Below are positions 1 through 9,448 of a DNA stretch of 64,000 bases, one piece after another. The position numbers and the translations under genes are program-made. Numbering within the stretch: the stretch's first letter is position 1; each line of letters opens with the position of its first letter. The notes under the pieces were generated by a model. The model did not search any database. It saw only the letters and a program-made list of their open reading frames with translations, and was not told the origin of the DNA. Origin of the DNA: an uncultured bacterium. Lineage in GTDB: Bacteria > Krumholzibacteriota > Krumholzibacteriia > LZORAL124-64-63. Location of the stretch: NCBI GenBank assembly GCA_937864225.1, contig CALMJK010000006.1, positions 186,001-250,000 on the forward strand, given 5' to 3'.

Positions 1-764
1 GGCTCGATCCATGGCGGCAGCGTCGGGCGGTGGCGGCGCGCGTCGGCTACCTGTCGCAGCGCTTCAGCCTCTACGGCGATCTGACAGTGGATGAGAACAT
101 CGCGTTCTTCGCCGAGGTGCACGGCGTGCGCGACTGGCGTCCGCGGCGCGAGGCGTTGCTGGAGCTCGTGCGTCTGACGCCGTTTCGCGCGCGTCTGGCG
201 GACCGCCTCTCGGGCGGCATGAAGCAGAAGCTGGCCCTCGCCTGCACGCTGATTCATACGCCGCAGCTGCTGGTGCTGGACGAACCCACGACCGGCGTCG
301 ATCCCGTCTCGCGGCGCGACTTCTGGAAGCTGCTGGCGCGCCTGCAGCGCGAAGGCCTGACCGTCGTCATGACCACGCCGTACCTGGACGAGGCGGAGCG
401 CTGCGGGCGCGTGGCCCTGCTGGATCGCGGCCGCTTGCTGGCGCTCGACGAGCCGGGGGCGCTGCGTCGCGGCCTCGGGCGGTCGCTGGTGGAGATCGTC
501 GCACGCCCGCGGGAGAGGGCCGCCGCGCTGCTGGCAGCGGCCGAGGGGGTCGCCGATCTGGAAACGTTCGGCGAGCGGCTGCACGTGGCGCTCGCCGCGG
601 GGCGAGACGCGACCGCCGACGTCGTGCGTCTTGACGCTCTCCTGCGCGCGGCGGGTCTCGACGTGCGGGCCGTTCGCCCCGTGGAGCCCTCGCTGGAGGA
701 CGTGTTCGTGGCGCGCGTGCGCGCGGCGCAGGACGCGCGCGGCGGCGCCAGGGAGGTTGCCTGA
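1..764 (+). CDS. ABC exporter ATPase (5'-truncated by window edge)
   Basis: ATP-binding subunit of a multidrug-type ABC exporter. The reading frame is open from base 3 without a proper start, so the N-terminus with the Walker A loop lies outside the window. Visible are the Q-loop (GYLSQRFSLY), the signature LSGGMKQKLALA and Walker B LLVLDEPTTGVDP followed by an H-loop region in which TTPYLDEAE replaces the usual TTH. It resembles the ATPase encoded at 2115. In E. coli YbhF two such domains are fused, whereas here they are separate genes. The stop overlaps the ATG of the TolC-like gene by one base (TGATG), which implies translational coupling. The family is clear; the substrate is unknown. Confidence 0.9.
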   Translation, partial: LDPWRQRRAVAARVGYLSQRFSLYGDLTVDENIAFFAEVHGVRDWRPRREALLELVRLTPFRARLADRLSGGMKQKLALACTLIHTPQLLVLDEPTTGVDPVSRRDFWKLLARLQREGLTVVMTTPYLDEAERCGRVALLDRGRLLALDEPGALRRGLGRSLVEIVARPRERAAALLAAAEGVADLETFGERLHVALAAGRDATADVVRLDALLRAAGLDVRAVRPVEPSLEDVFVARVRAAQDARGGAREVA

Positions 765-2110
765 TGAATCGCCTGGCCGCCCTCGCCCTCGCGCTCGGCG
801 CCGGCCTCGCGTTCGGCGCCGCGGCGGACGTTCACTGCGCCGAGCCGGCCGCCGGCGTCGACACGCTGGCGCTCTCGCTCGCCGACGCGCTGGCGCGGGC
901 GCGGGCCGCGGCGCCGCGCCTGCGGGAGTTGGAAGCGCTGGCCGAGGCTGCCGGCGCCGACGCCCGCGTCGCCCGCGCCGCGCGCCTGCCGGCCCTGGAC
1001 GCCCGCGCGGCCTACGCGCGCTGGTCCGACGTACCGGAGCTGACGCTGGCGCTGCCCGGCCAGCCGTCGCGCACGCTCTTCCCGAACCTGCCGGACAACT
1101 GGAGCGCGCGGGCCTCGCTGGCGTGGCCCCTCTGGACGGGGGGGCGCCTGGGATCTGGCGTGCGGGCCGCCGACCGGCTGGCGGAGGCGGCCATCGCGGA
1201 CGCGGACGCGGCGACGGCGGTCCTGGCCGTCGAGGCGCAGACCGTCTACTGGGACGCGTCCGTGGCGCGCGCGCGGCAGGGCGTGCTGGCCGCGGCCATC
1301 ACGGCCTACGAAAGGCACCTGACGGACGCGCGCAACCGGCAGCGGGCCGGCATGGCGGCGCGCCACGAGGTGCTCGCCGTGGAGGTCGAGCGCGACCGGG
1401 CCGAACTGGCGCGCCTGCGGGCCGCCGGCGACGAGGCGGTGGCCCAGGCGGATCTGCGCCGCCTGCTCGATCTGCCTGCCGCGACGGTCGTGGTGCCGGC
1501 AGATTCGCTGCCGGCGCCGGAGGGGGCGGACGAAGATCTCGAGGCGCTGGTGGCGGCGGCGCTGGCGAGGCGACCCGAGCGCGCCGCGGCTGCGGCCCGC
1601 GCGGCCGCCGCCGAGGCGGCCGTGACCGGGGCGCGGGCCGGGCGCCTGCCGCAAGTGGCGCTCACCGCGAACTACGAGCAGGCCGATCCCAACCGCCGAC
1701 TCGCGCCCCCGCGCGAGGGTTGGGAGGAGAGCTGGGACGTCGGCGTGTCCGTCTCGCTCAGCGTCTTCGACGGCGGGCGGATCGGGGCGCAGACCGCCGC
1801 CGCGCGAGCCCGCGCGGAGGCCGCGAGGCAGCGCTTGGCCGAACTCGACCGGCGCCTGCGCCTGGAGGTGACCGTGCGCCGTCAGGACCTGCTCACGGCG
1901 CGCGCGGCGGCCGCGGTGGCCGGGCGCGCGCTGGTCGCGGCGGGCGAGGCGCGCCGCGTCGCGGGCGACCGGTATCGCGAGGGGCTCATTCCTTCCGCCG
2001 AACTGCTCGACGCCGAAAATGTCCTGTTGCGTGCCGGGCTGGAGCTGACGGCGGCTCAGGCCGGGGTGCGCGTGGCGACGGCCGCGCTCGACCGCGCCGT
2101 GGCGAGGTAG
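764..2110 (+). CDS. TolC-family outer membrane efflux protein
   Basis: 448-residue outer-membrane channel of a tripartite exporter. It begins with a signal peptide (hydrophobic LAALALALGAGLAFGAAA). Two long Ala/Arg/Glu-rich helical hairpin regions follow, as in the duplicated OEP fold (about residues 35-235 and 245-445). The segment SWDVGVSVSLSVFDGGRIGA is the typical membrane-strand sequence of the second repeat. The ATG overlaps the previous stop by one base, and GGGAGG lies 8 bases upstream. It lies between two ATPase genes of the same exporter, so it most likely carries the exported substrate across the outer membrane. A HlyD-type adaptor is not in the window and may lie upstream. Confidence 0.88.
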   Translation: MNRLAALALALGAGLAFGAAADVHCAEPAAGVDTLALSLADALARARAAAPRLRELEALAEAAGADARVARAARLPALDARAAYARWSDVPELTLALPGQPSRTLFPNLPDNWSARASLAWPLWTGGRLGSGVRAADRLAEAAIADADAATAVLAVEAQTVYWDASVARARQGVLAAAITAYERHLTDARNRQRAGMAARHEVLAVEVERDRAELARLRAAGDEAVAQADLRRLLDLPAATVVVPADSLPAPEGADEDLEALVAAALARRPERAAAAARAAAAEAAVTGARAGRLPQVALTANYEQADPNRRLAPPREGWEESWDVGVSVSLSVFDGGRIGAQTAAARARAEAARQRLAELDRRLRLEVTVRRQDLLTARAAAAVAGRALVAAGEARRVAGDRYREGLIPSAELLDAENVLLRAGLELTAAQAGVRVATAALDRAVAR

Positions 2111-2114
2111 CGCC

Positions 2115-3068
2115 GTGGACGTCGCGGTCGAGACACGCGGCCTGACCAAACGCTTCGGCGATTTCGTGGCGCTCGACGACCTGACGCTTTCCGTCGCGCG
2201 CGGCGAGGTGTTCGGTTTCCTGGGCAGCAACGGCGCGGGCAAGACGACGGCGATCCGCGCCCTGTGCGGGTTGCTGCGCCCGAGCGCCGGCGAGGCGCGC
2301 GTGCTCGGCCTCGACGTCGTGGCCGAGCCGGAGGCGGTGAAGCGGCGCATCGGCTACATGAGCCAGCGTTTCAGTCTCTACGAAGACCTGACCGTCGCGC
2401 AGAACCTGATCTTCTGGGGCGGCGTGTACGGGCTGCGCGGCGAGGCGTTGCGCGCGCGGTCGCAGTGGGCCCTGGCGATGGCCGACCTGGCGGGCCGCGA
2501 GGGGTCGCTGACCGGCGACCTGCCGGGAGGCTGGAAGCAGCGCCTGGCGTTGGCGTGCGCCGTGCTGCACCGGCCCGAGGTGTTGTTTCTCGACGAGCCC
2601 ACCGGCGGCGTGGACCCCCTCTCGCGCCGGCGTTTCTGGGCGCTGATCGACGGTTTCGCCGCCGACGGCGTGACCGTCTTCGTCACGACGCACTACCTCG
2701 ACGAGGCGGAACACTGCGGCCGCCTGGCCTTGATGCACGCCGGCCGCCTGGTGGCGCTGGGCTCGGTGGACGACCTGCGCGGCGTGTTCGCCGGACGCGC
2801 GATGCTGGAAGTGGCCTGCGCCCGCCCCATCGACGCGCTCGAGACGCTGGGGCGGCAGCCGTGGGCGCGCAAGACAGCGGTGTTCGGCACGCGCGTGCAC
2901 GTGCTCGTGGACGAAGCGGAGCGGGGGCGGGCGCTGATCGCCGAGGCGCTGGCGGCCGACGGCAACGCGCCGCGGTCCGTGGAGCCCATCGTGCCGTCGC
3001 TGGAGCACGTGTTCATCCAGTACATCGAAAGCGCGGCCGGCGAAGCGGGCGAGGGGGTGGCGTCGTGA
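2115..3068 (+). CDS. ABC exporter ATPase, second subunit
   Basis: 317-residue ATPase with a complete nucleotide-binding domain: Walker A GSNGAGKTTAIRAL near residue 38, Q-loop GYMSQRFSLY, Walker B VLFLDEPTGGVDP and H-loop TTHYLDEAEH. The signature reads DLPGGWKQRLALA, not LSGG. As I recall, a degenerate LPxGWKQ signature is common in one half of YbhF-type exporters, which fits asymmetric ATP sites with its partner at 1-764. It starts with GTG four bases after the TolC-like stop. Its TGA overlaps the GTG of the permease that follows (GTGA). The C-terminal 90 residues form the extra domain usual for drug-export ATPases. Confidence 0.92.
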   Translation: MDVAVETRGLTKRFGDFVALDDLTLSVARGEVFGFLGSNGAGKTTAIRALCGLLRPSAGEARVLGLDVVAEPEAVKRRIGYMSQRFSLYEDLTVAQNLIFWGGVYGLRGEALRARSQWALAMADLAGREGSLTGDLPGGWKQRLALACAVLHRPEVLFLDEPTGGVDPLSRRRFWALIDGFAADGVTVFVTTHYLDEAEHCGRLALMHAGRLVALGSVDDLRGVFAGRAMLEVACARPIDALETLGRQPWARKTAVFGTRVHVLVDEAERGRALIAEALAADGNAPRSVEPIVPSLEHVFIQYIESAAGEAGEGVAS

Positions 3069-4225
3069 GGAAGCTGCGCGCCGTCGCGGTCAAGGAATTG
3101 AAGCAGGTGCTGCGCGACCCCCTCTCGCTGCTGATGTTGCTCGGCCTGCCCGCGTTCATGCTCGTGCTCTACGGCTACGCGATCAGCTTCGACGTCGAGC
3201 ACGCACCGTTGGCCGTGCAGGATCGCGACCTGACGCCCGACAGCCGCGCCCTGACCGCCGCGTTGGCGAATTCGCGCCAGTTCGACGTCGTGGGCTGGCT
3301 GCCGCCGGACGCTGACGCGGCGCGGGAGCTGGCGCGAGGCGCGTCGCGCGCCGTGCTGGTCATCCCCGAGGGGTTCGCGCGGGAGCGGACCGCCGGACGC
3401 GTCGCGCGCGTGCAGCTGCTGGTCGATGGCACCGACGCCAGCACCGCGTCGGCGCTGCTGGCGAACCTGGGCGGCACGCTCGACCGCTTCAACGCGACGG
3501 CGCTCGCCCGCGCCGCCGGCGCCGAGGGCGCGGGAGGCGCGGCGGCCGGCCGCGTGGCGGGAGTTCCCGGCCTGACGGCCGGCATCGCCTTCCACCCCCG
3601 CGTCTGGTACAACCCCGAGCTGCGCTCCAGCCACTTCCTCGTGCCGGGCCTGATCGGCTTCATCATGATGCTCACGGCCGTGCTCTCGACGGCGCTGTCG
3701 GTCGTGCGCGAGAAGGAGCGCGGCACGATGGAGCAGCTGCGCGTGACGCCGCTGCACGGCGCGCAGCTCATCATCGGCAAGACCGTTCCCTACCTCGGAA
3801 TCTCGCTGCTGGCGGCGACGCTGATCATCGTCGCGGCGCGCCTGCTGTTCGGCGTGGAGGTGAGGGGCTCCTACGCCGAGCTAGCGCTGGCGACGCTCGT
3901 CTACCTGGTGGGAGCGCTGGGCTGGGGGCTGCTGATCTCGACGCTGGCCGCCACGCAGGCGATGGCCTTCCAGATCGGGATCATCACCTCCATGTTGCCC
4001 GCGATCTTCTTTTCCGGCTTCATCTTCCCGTTGCGCGGCATGCCGGAGCCGCTGCAGATCCTCAGCCACGTCGTGCCGGCGCGCTACTACGTGGCGATAC
4101 TCCGGGGCATCATCATCAAAGGCGCGGGGCTGCGAGATCACTGGCCGCAGCTGGTTGAGCTGACCGCGTACACCGCGATCGTGCTGGCGCTCGCCAGCCG
4201 GCGTCTCTCGCGACGGGAGGCGTGA
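3065..4225 (+). CDS. ABC-2 type permease (YbhS/YbhR-like)
   Basis: 386-residue inner-membrane permease. It has one N-terminal transmembrane helix (LLMLLGLPAFMLVLYGYAIS), a periplasmic domain of about 150 residues, and a cluster of five helices in the C-terminal half. The segment VVREKERGTMEQLRVTP between helices is the conserved coupling-helix motif of ABC-2 exporters. The start is GTG at 3065, overlapping the ATPase stop. An upstream in-frame extension would run antiparallel to the ATPase gene's coding frame and is not credible. It pairs with the paralogue at 4229 to form a heterodimeric channel. Confidence 0.9.
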   Translation: MRKLRAVAVKELKQVLRDPLSLLMLLGLPAFMLVLYGYAISFDVEHAPLAVQDRDLTPDSRALTAALANSRQFDVVGWLPPDADAARELARGASRAVLVIPEGFARERTAGRVARVQLLVDGTDASTASALLANLGGTLDRFNATALARAAGAEGAGGAAAGRVAGVPGLTAGIAFHPRVWYNPELRSSHFLVPGLIGFIMMLTAVLSTALSVVREKERGTMEQLRVTPLHGAQLIIGKTVPYLGISLLAATLIIVAARLLFGVEVRGSYAELALATLVYLVGALGWGLLISTLAATQAMAFQIGIITSMLPAIFFSGFIFPLRGMPEPLQILSHVVPARYYVAILRGIIIKGAGLRDHWPQLVELTAYTAIVLALASRRLSRREA

Positions 4226-4228
4226 GCG

Positions 4229-5371
4229 ATGGCGGTGCTGTGGCGGATCGTCGTGAAGGAGTTCCAGCAGTTGCGGCGCGACCGCAAGATGATCGGCATC
4301 GTGCTTGTCGCGCCGGTGTTCCAGCTTCTGGTCCTCGGCTACGCCGCCAATCGCGACGTGCGCGACATCCCGCTGCTGCTGGTGGACCAGGACCGCACGG
4401 CCGCCAGCCGCGATCTGGTCGATCGCTTCACGGCGTCCGGGCATTTCGAGCTGGTGGGGCAGGAACCCTCGACGGACGGCGTGGACCGCTGGCTCGCCGC
4501 CGGGCGCGCCGAGGTCGCCCTCGTGATCGGCGCGGGCTTCGCGGACGCGGTGGCGGCGGGCCGCGCGCCCAGCGTGCAGTTGATGGCCGATGGCAGCGAC
4601 GCGGCCTCGGCCGTCGTGGGCCTGGGCTACGCGAGCGCCATCGTGGCCGGACGCGGCGCGCAGTTGGTCCAGGCCAAGCTCGCGCGCGCCTTTGCGCCAA
4701 ACGCCGCCGGCGTCGCGCTGCCGGGACCCGTGGAGGTTGTGACGCGCGTCTGGTACAACCCCGACCTGAAGAGCCGCTGGTACTACGTGCCCGCCGTGCT
4801 GGCCATGGTGCTCATGGTCATGACCTTGCTGCTGACCTCGATGGCCGTGGTTCGCGAGAAGGAGCTCGGCACCATCGAGCAGGTCAGCGTGACCCCGATC
4901 CGGTCCTGGCAGCTCATCGCCGGCAAGCTGCTGCCGTTCTATCTGATCGGCTTCATCGACACCGTGCTCGTGACGGCGCTGATGGTCGGCTGGTTCGGCG
5001 TGCCGCTGCGGGGGTCGCTGCTGCTGCTCGTGGCGCTCACGCTGGTGTTTCTGCTCACGACGCTCGGCCTGGGCCTGATGGTCTCGACGTTCTGCCGCAC
5101 GCAGCAGCAGGCCATGATGACGTCGGCCTTCGGTTTCCTGGTGCCGATGGTCTATCTGTCCGGCCTCATGTTCCCGATCGAGAACATGCCGCGCTGGATC
5201 CAGGCGATGACCTACGCCGTGCCGCTGCGCTACTACGCCACGATCCTGCGCGCGATCATGCTCAAGGGGGCCGGGCTTTCGCTGCTCTGGCCGCAGGCCC
5301 TGGCGCTGCTCGCCTTCGGCCTCGGCGTGCTGGGCATCGCGTCGGCGCGCTTCCGCAAACGGCTCGACTGA
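4229..5371 (+). CDS. ABC-2 type permease, second subunit
   Basis: 380-residue paralogue of the preceding permease with the same layout: N-terminal helix (IGIVLVAPVFQLLVLGYAAN), a periplasmic domain, VVREKELGTIEQVSVTP, then a bundle of helices ending at residue 375. The ATG lies three bases after the previous stop, with GGGAGG about 10 bases upstream inside the previous gene. It is the last gene of the exporter operon. The next gene is convergent only five bases downstream. Confidence 0.9.
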   Translation: MAVLWRIVVKEFQQLRRDRKMIGIVLVAPVFQLLVLGYAANRDVRDIPLLLVDQDRTAASRDLVDRFTASGHFELVGQEPSTDGVDRWLAAGRAEVALVIGAGFADAVAAGRAPSVQLMADGSDAASAVVGLGYASAIVAGRGAQLVQAKLARAFAPNAAGVALPGPVEVVTRVWYNPDLKSRWYYVPAVLAMVLMVMTLLLTSMAVVREKELGTIEQVSVTPIRSWQLIAGKLLPFYLIGFIDTVLVTALMVGWFGVPLRGSLLLLVALTLVFLLTTLGLGLMVSTFCRTQQQAMMTSAFGFLVPMVYLSGLMFPIENMPRWIQAMTYAVPLRYYATILRAIMLKGAGLSLLWPQALALLAFGLGVLGIASARFRKRLD

Positions 5372-5376
5372 GGCTG

Positions 5377-6327
5377 TCAGGCCGACCAGGGCAACCGAGC
5401 CAGGTCCACGTTGCCGCCCGACAACACCACGCCGACCCGCAGGCCTCCGAGATTGAGCGTCCCCTCGAGCAGCGCCGCCAGCGGCACGGCGGCGGAAGGT
5501 TCGATCACGATCTTCATCCGCTCCCAGATCAGCCGCATGGCCGCCGCGATCCCTTCCTCGCTCGCCGTCGCGATGTCCTCGACGTCGCGGCTGATGATCG
5601 CGAAGGTGACTTCCCCCAGCGACGTCAGCAGCCCGTCGGCGATGGTGCGCGGCTCGACCGACGGCACGATGCGTCCCTCGCGCAGGGAGCGCCGCGCGTC
5701 GTCGGCTCCCGCCGGCTCGACGCCCCAGACGCGCGCGCGCGGTGCGAGGCCGCGGGCGGCCAGCAGCGTGCCGCTCAAGAGGCCGCCGCCGCCGACCGGG
5801 ACCACGAGGGCGTCGAGATCGCCCGCCTCCTCCAGCAGCTCCAAGGCGGCCGTGCCCTGGCCGGCGATGACCCGCGGGTCGTTGTAAGGGTGCACGAAGT
5901 TGGCGCCGGTCTCGGCCACCATCGCCTCCAGCGCCGCCTCGCGCGCGGACAGCGTGGGGGCGCAGAAGCGGATCCGGCCGCCGTAGCCCGCCACCGCCTC
6001 GCGCTTCACGCCGGGGGCGTTCTCGGGCATGACGATGTGGGCCGGGATGCCGCGCAGCCGCGCCGCCAAGGCCAGAGCCTGCGCGTGATTGCCGGAGGAA
6101 TGCGTGGCCACGCCGCGGGCGGCGGCCGCCGCGTCGAGCGAGAAGACGGCGTTGCAGGCGCCGCGGAATTTGAAGGCGCCGACCTTCTGGAAGTTCTCGC
6201 ACTTGAAGAAGAGCCGGGCGCCCACGCGCCGGTCCAGGGTGGCGCAGGTGAGAACGGGCGTGCGGTGCACGAGGGGCCGGATGCGAACGGCGGCCTCGCG
6301 GACGTCCTCGAAGCGCGGCAGATCCAT
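5377..6327 (-). CDS. PLP-dependent threonine/serine ammonia-lyase
   Basis: 316-residue fold-type II PLP enzyme that deaminates threonine (to 2-oxobutanoate) or serine. The PLP lysine is in AFKFRGA near residue 54. SSGNHAQALA is the conserved substrate-binding loop, VGGGGLLSG is the glycine loop that holds the PLP phosphate, and LSGGNVDL near the C-terminus contacts the pyridine nitrogen. No ACT domain follows, so it matches the short catabolic/serine-racemase-like class and not full-length biosynthetic IlvA. The start at MDLPRFEDV gives the normal length. A serine racemase role cannot be excluded from sequence alone. Confidence 0.88.
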   Translation of the reverse strand: MDLPRFEDVREAAVRIRPLVHRTPVLTCATLDRRVGARLFFKCENFQKVGAFKFRGACNAVFSLDAAAAARGVATHSSGNHAQALALAARLRGIPAHIVMPENAPGVKREAVAGYGGRIRFCAPTLSAREAALEAMVAETGANFVHPYNDPRVIAGQGTAALELLEEAGDLDALVVPVGGGGLLSGTLLAARGLAPRARVWGVEPAGADDARRSLREGRIVPSVEPRTIADGLLTSLGEVTFAIISRDVEDIATASEEGIAAAMRLIWERMKIVIEPSAAVPLAALLEGTLNLGGLRVGVVLSGGNVDLARLPWSA

Positions 6328-6370
6328 GCGGCGTCTCCCGGCGATCGGGGTCGGCGAACGGCAGGGTCGG

Positions 6371-6383
6371 ATGATATGATACC
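6371..6383. promoter_or_regulatory. AT-rich core of the divergent dehydratase/antiporter promoter region
   Basis: The 105-base gap between two divergent genes contains one AT-rich patch (ATGATATGATACC). It offers -10-like hexamers in both directions (TATGAT on plus, TATCAT on minus). No good -35 box is visible, so the exact promoters are uncertain. Confidence 0.3.
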
Positions 6384-6432
6384 GGTCCCCGCGCCACCCG
6401 TCACCCGTGGCGGTCGCCCGAGAGGAGACGCC

Positions 6433-8430
6433 GTGCCGCATCTGCCGATCCTGCGCGATTTGGTGATCGTGCTGGCCGTGTCGCTCGTGGTCGTCTTCGC
6501 GCTGCGCCGCGCCGGCGTGCCGACGATCGCCGCCCTGCTGCTCTCCGGGGTCGTGCTGGGCCCTGGAGGGCTGGGCCTCGTGCGAGAGCACGAGAGCATC
6601 GAGGTCGTGGCCGAGATCGGCGTGGCGATGCTGCTGTTCGGCATCGGGCTCAAGCTTTCCTTGCGCGAGCTGACGAGCCTGCGCGCCCTCATTTTTGGCG
6701 CGGGCGGCCTGCAGGTCGGCCTGACCGCGGGCGCGGGCGCGGGAATCGCCGCCGCCCTGGGCCATCCGCCGGGTCAAGCCGTGTTCTTCGGGTGCCTGCT
6801 GGCGCTCAGCTCGACGGCCATCGTGCTCAAGCTGTTCGAGAACCGGGGCGAGACCGACGCGCCGCACGGCCGCCTGGGACTGAGCATGCTGGTGTTCCAG
6901 GATCTCGCGGTGGTGCCCATGACGCTGCTGTTGCCCGTGCTCGGACACGCGGGAGAGGTCTCGTGGAGCCGGGCCGGGACCACGCTGCTGCAGTCGCTCG
7001 CCATGGTCGCCGTCATCGTCGTGTCCGCCCGCTTCGTCTTTCCGCGGCTGCTGGAGCAGGTGGTGCGCGCGCGCAGCCGCGAACTGTTCATGCTGGCCAC
7101 GCTGCTGACGGTGCTCGGCACCGCTTGGCTGGGGAGCTTGGCCGGCGTGTCGCTGGCGCTGGGCGCGTTCCTGGCCGGCATCGTGGTGGCGGACTCGGAC
7201 TACGCGCAGCAATTGTTGGCCGAGATCGTCCCGTTGCGCGACGCCTTCGGCAGCCTGTTCTTCGTGTCGGTCGGCATGCTGCTCGATCCCGCGCTATGGC
7301 TGCGCGAGCCGGCGGCCACGCTCGGGCTGGGCGGGGCCGTGCTGGTCGGCAAGGCGCTCGTCGTCGGCGCCGTCGCGCTGGTGTTCGGTTTCGGACTGCG
7401 CGCCGCGGTGCTGGCCGGCTTGGCCCTGGCGCAGATCGGAGAGTTCTCGTTCATCCTGGCGGCGGCCGGTCAGCCGCACGGGCTGATCGGCGGCGAGCTC
7501 ATGCAACGTTTTCTGGCCGTGTCGGTGCTGACGATGGTGCTGACCCCGTTCGTCGTGCTGCTGTCGCCGCGCCTGGCCGCCCACACGGAGCGGGTGCCGT
7601 GGCTGCGGCGCCAGCTCGGCGCGCGGGCGATACCCGCGGCAGAGACGTCGGCCGCGCCCGCGGACCACGTCGTGGTGGTCGGACACGGCCTCAACGGCCG
7701 CAACGTGGCGCGGGTGTTGCGCGAGCGCGGCATCCCCTACGTCGTGCTGGAGCTGAATCCGCACACCGTGCGCGACGCTCGCCGGCGGGGCGAGCCGGCG
7801 CTCTACGGCGACGCCGCCAGCCCCGACGTGCTGATCCACGCCGGCGTCGCCCGCGCCCGCGTGCTTGTCGTCGCGATCGCCGACCCGTCGGCGACCCGGC
7901 AGATCGTGGCGGTGGCGCGCCGCGCCGCGCCGCGCCTGACGATCGTGGTGCGCACGCGGTACATGAGCGAAGTCGGCGCGCTCCACCGCCTGGGCGCCGA
8001 CGAGGTAGTCCCCGAGGAGTTCGAGACGTCGCTCGAACTGGCTGGCGCGGCCATGGCGGCCTACGGCGTGTCCGGGCGCGCGATCGAGCGGGACAAGGCC
8101 CGCATCCGCCAGGAGCGCTACGCCTCGCTGGTGGCCGAAGGGCGCGCCACGCGCCCCGTCGCGCCGCTGGGCGCGCTACTCACCGCCGCCGACCTGGACG
8201 AGGTCGCCCTCGGCGAGGGCAGCCCGGCGTCCGGCCGCACGCTGCGCGAGATCGACCTGCGCGGGCGATCCGGCGCCTCGGTGGTGGCCGTCGCGCGGGG
8301 TGGCGATCTGACGGGCAACCCGGCTCCCGACTTCGCGTTGCGGTCCGGCGACGTGCTCTGGGTGTGGGGACAGCCGCCGCAGCTGGAAGCGGCGCGCGCG
8401 CTGCTGGAAGCGGGCGCGGAGCGGGCCTGA
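6433..8430 (+). CDS. Kef-type cation:proton antiporter with RCK (TrkA) domains
   Basis: 665-residue monovalent cation/proton antiporter of the CPA2 family. Residues 1-390 are about 12 hydrophobic helices of a Na+/H+-exchanger domain. They include the conserved LLFGIGLKLS and the FQDLAVVPM motif of KefB/KefC. After residue 410 comes a TrkA-N nucleotide-binding domain (VVVVGHGLNGRNVARVL, a GxGxxG-like Rossmann motif), then a TrkA-C domain in the last 90 residues (LREIDLRGRSG ... GDVLWVWG). GTG at 6433 is chosen because AGGAG sits 6 bases upstream. An in-frame ATG at 6376 would add a basic stretch with no ribosome binding site. It probably exchanges K+ for H+ under nucleotide control. Confidence 0.88.
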   Translation: MPHLPILRDLVIVLAVSLVVVFALRRAGVPTIAALLLSGVVLGPGGLGLVREHESIEVVAEIGVAMLLFGIGLKLSLRELTSLRALIFGAGGLQVGLTAGAGAGIAAALGHPPGQAVFFGCLLALSSTAIVLKLFENRGETDAPHGRLGLSMLVFQDLAVVPMTLLLPVLGHAGEVSWSRAGTTLLQSLAMVAVIVVSARFVFPRLLEQVVRARSRELFMLATLLTVLGTAWLGSLAGVSLALGAFLAGIVVADSDYAQQLLAEIVPLRDAFGSLFFVSVGMLLDPALWLREPAATLGLGGAVLVGKALVVGAVALVFGFGLRAAVLAGLALAQIGEFSFILAAAGQPHGLIGGELMQRFLAVSVLTMVLTPFVVLLSPRLAAHTERVPWLRRQLGARAIPAAETSAAPADHVVVVGHGLNGRNVARVLRERGIPYVVLELNPHTVRDARRRGEPALYGDAASPDVLIHAGVARARVLVVAIADPSATRQIVAVARRAAPRLTIVVRTRYMSEVGALHRLGADEVVPEEFETSLELAGAAMAAYGVSGRAIERDKARIRQERYASLVAEGRATRPVAPLGALLTAADLDEVALGEGSPASGRTLREIDLRGRSGASVVAVARGGDLTGNPAPDFALRSGDVLWVWGQPPQLEAARALLEAGAERA

Positions 8431-8450
8431 GCGGCGCCGTCCGCCGCTCA
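8428..8450. terminator. Hairpin spanning two convergent stop codons
   Basis: A perfect 8-bp inverted repeat (TGAGCGGC / GCCGCTCA) contains the stop codons of both the antiporter and the convergent TerC gene. It has no U-tract, so termination efficiency is uncertain. Confidence 0.5.
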
Positions 8451-9431
8451 GCCTTCCCGGTTCGCCGCCCGCCGCCGCTCGCGGCTCGCCGCGATCTGCG
8501 AGGCCACGATGCCGGTCGTCATGAGCCCGGCGATGACGATCAGCGAGACGTGGTTGGGGATCGGCAACTCGTGCGACAGCAGCATCTTGACGCCGACGTA
8601 GGCGAGCAGGGCCACCAGGCTTTGCCGCAGGTAGCGGAAGCGGGCGTTCAGACTGGCCAGCACGAAGTACAGGGTGCGCAGGCCCAGGATGGCGAAAACG
8701 TTCGACGTGAACACGATGAAGGGGTCGCGCGTGACCGCGAAGATCGCCGGAATGGAGTCCACGGCGAAGACCACGTCGGCGCTCTCGACGAGCAGCAGCG
8801 CCATGAACAGGGGCGTGACGGCGCGACGGCCGTTCATCTTCACGAAGAAGCTGTGTCCGTGGAAATCGTTGGTCACGGGGAAGACGCGCCTGGCCGCCCG
8901 CAGGAGGGGGTTTCGCTCGGGATGGATCTCTCCATGCTCGTGGCGGGCCATCCGCAGAGCGGTCACCAGCAGGATCGCGCCGAAGACGTAGATGATCCAC
9001 TCGAAGCGCGCGATGAGCGCCGCGCCCAGGCCGATCATCACGCCGCGCAGCACCAGGGCGCCCAGGATGCCCCAGAAGAGCACGCGGTGCTGGAATTTCA
9101 GCGGCACGCCGAAATAGGCGAAGATCAGCGCGATCACGAAGATGTTGTCGAGAGACAGTGATTTCTCGATGATGTAGCCCGTCAAGAACTGAACGGCCGC
9201 CTCGCGCCCGGGCGTCAGCGCGCCGTGCCACTGGCCGAAACCCAGCCAGTGCCGGTCGTAGAGGAAGAACACGAGCACGTTGAAGAGCAGCGCCAGCGCG
9301 ATGTAGCCCACCGACCAGGCCATCGATTCCCGGAACCCGATCGCGCGGTCGCGGCGGTGGAAGACCCCCAGGTCCAACGCCAGGATGCCCAACACCAGCA
9401 TCAGGAAACCGATCCAGACCAAGATGGCCAC
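8448..9431 (-). CDS. TerC family integral membrane protein (Alx-like)
   Basis: 327-residue polytopic membrane protein with about nine helices. The two family hallmarks are present: EKSLSLDNIFVIALIF near residue 90 and VESADVVFAVDSIPAIFAVT near residue 220, whose acidic residues are thought to bind metal. TerC/Alx proteins are linked to Mn2+ export or loading of exported metalloenzymes and to tellurite or alkaline stress. The C-terminus is a short basic tail. It starts with GTG at 9431 and has only a weak Shine-Dalgarno (GAAG). Its leader holds a strong hairpin (9449-9486). I looked for the yybP-ykoY manganese riboswitch in the leader and did not find its motif. Confidence 0.9.
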   Translation of the reverse strand: MAILVWIGFLMLVLGILALDLGVFHRRDRAIGFRESMAWSVGYIALALLFNVLVFFLYDRHWLGFGQWHGALTPGREAAVQFLTGYIIEKSLSLDNIFVIALIFAYFGVPLKFQHRVLFWGILGALVLRGVMIGLGAALIARFEWIIYVFGAILLVTALRMARHEHGEIHPERNPLLRAARRVFPVTNDFHGHSFFVKMNGRRAVTPLFMALLLVESADVVFAVDSIPAIFAVTRDPFIVFTSNVFAILGLRTLYFVLASLNARFRYLRQSLVALLAYVGVKMLLSHELPIPNHVSLIVIAGLMTTGIVASQIAASRERRRAANREG

Positions 9432-9448
9432 TCTTCACCGTCCCTGTC

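Noticed and set aside
254-2350. Long minus-strand and alternative-frame open frames across the exporter and many other genes
   Set aside because: Low-complexity Arg/Ala/Ser translations opposite genes with intact catalytic motifs; treated as shadows throughout.
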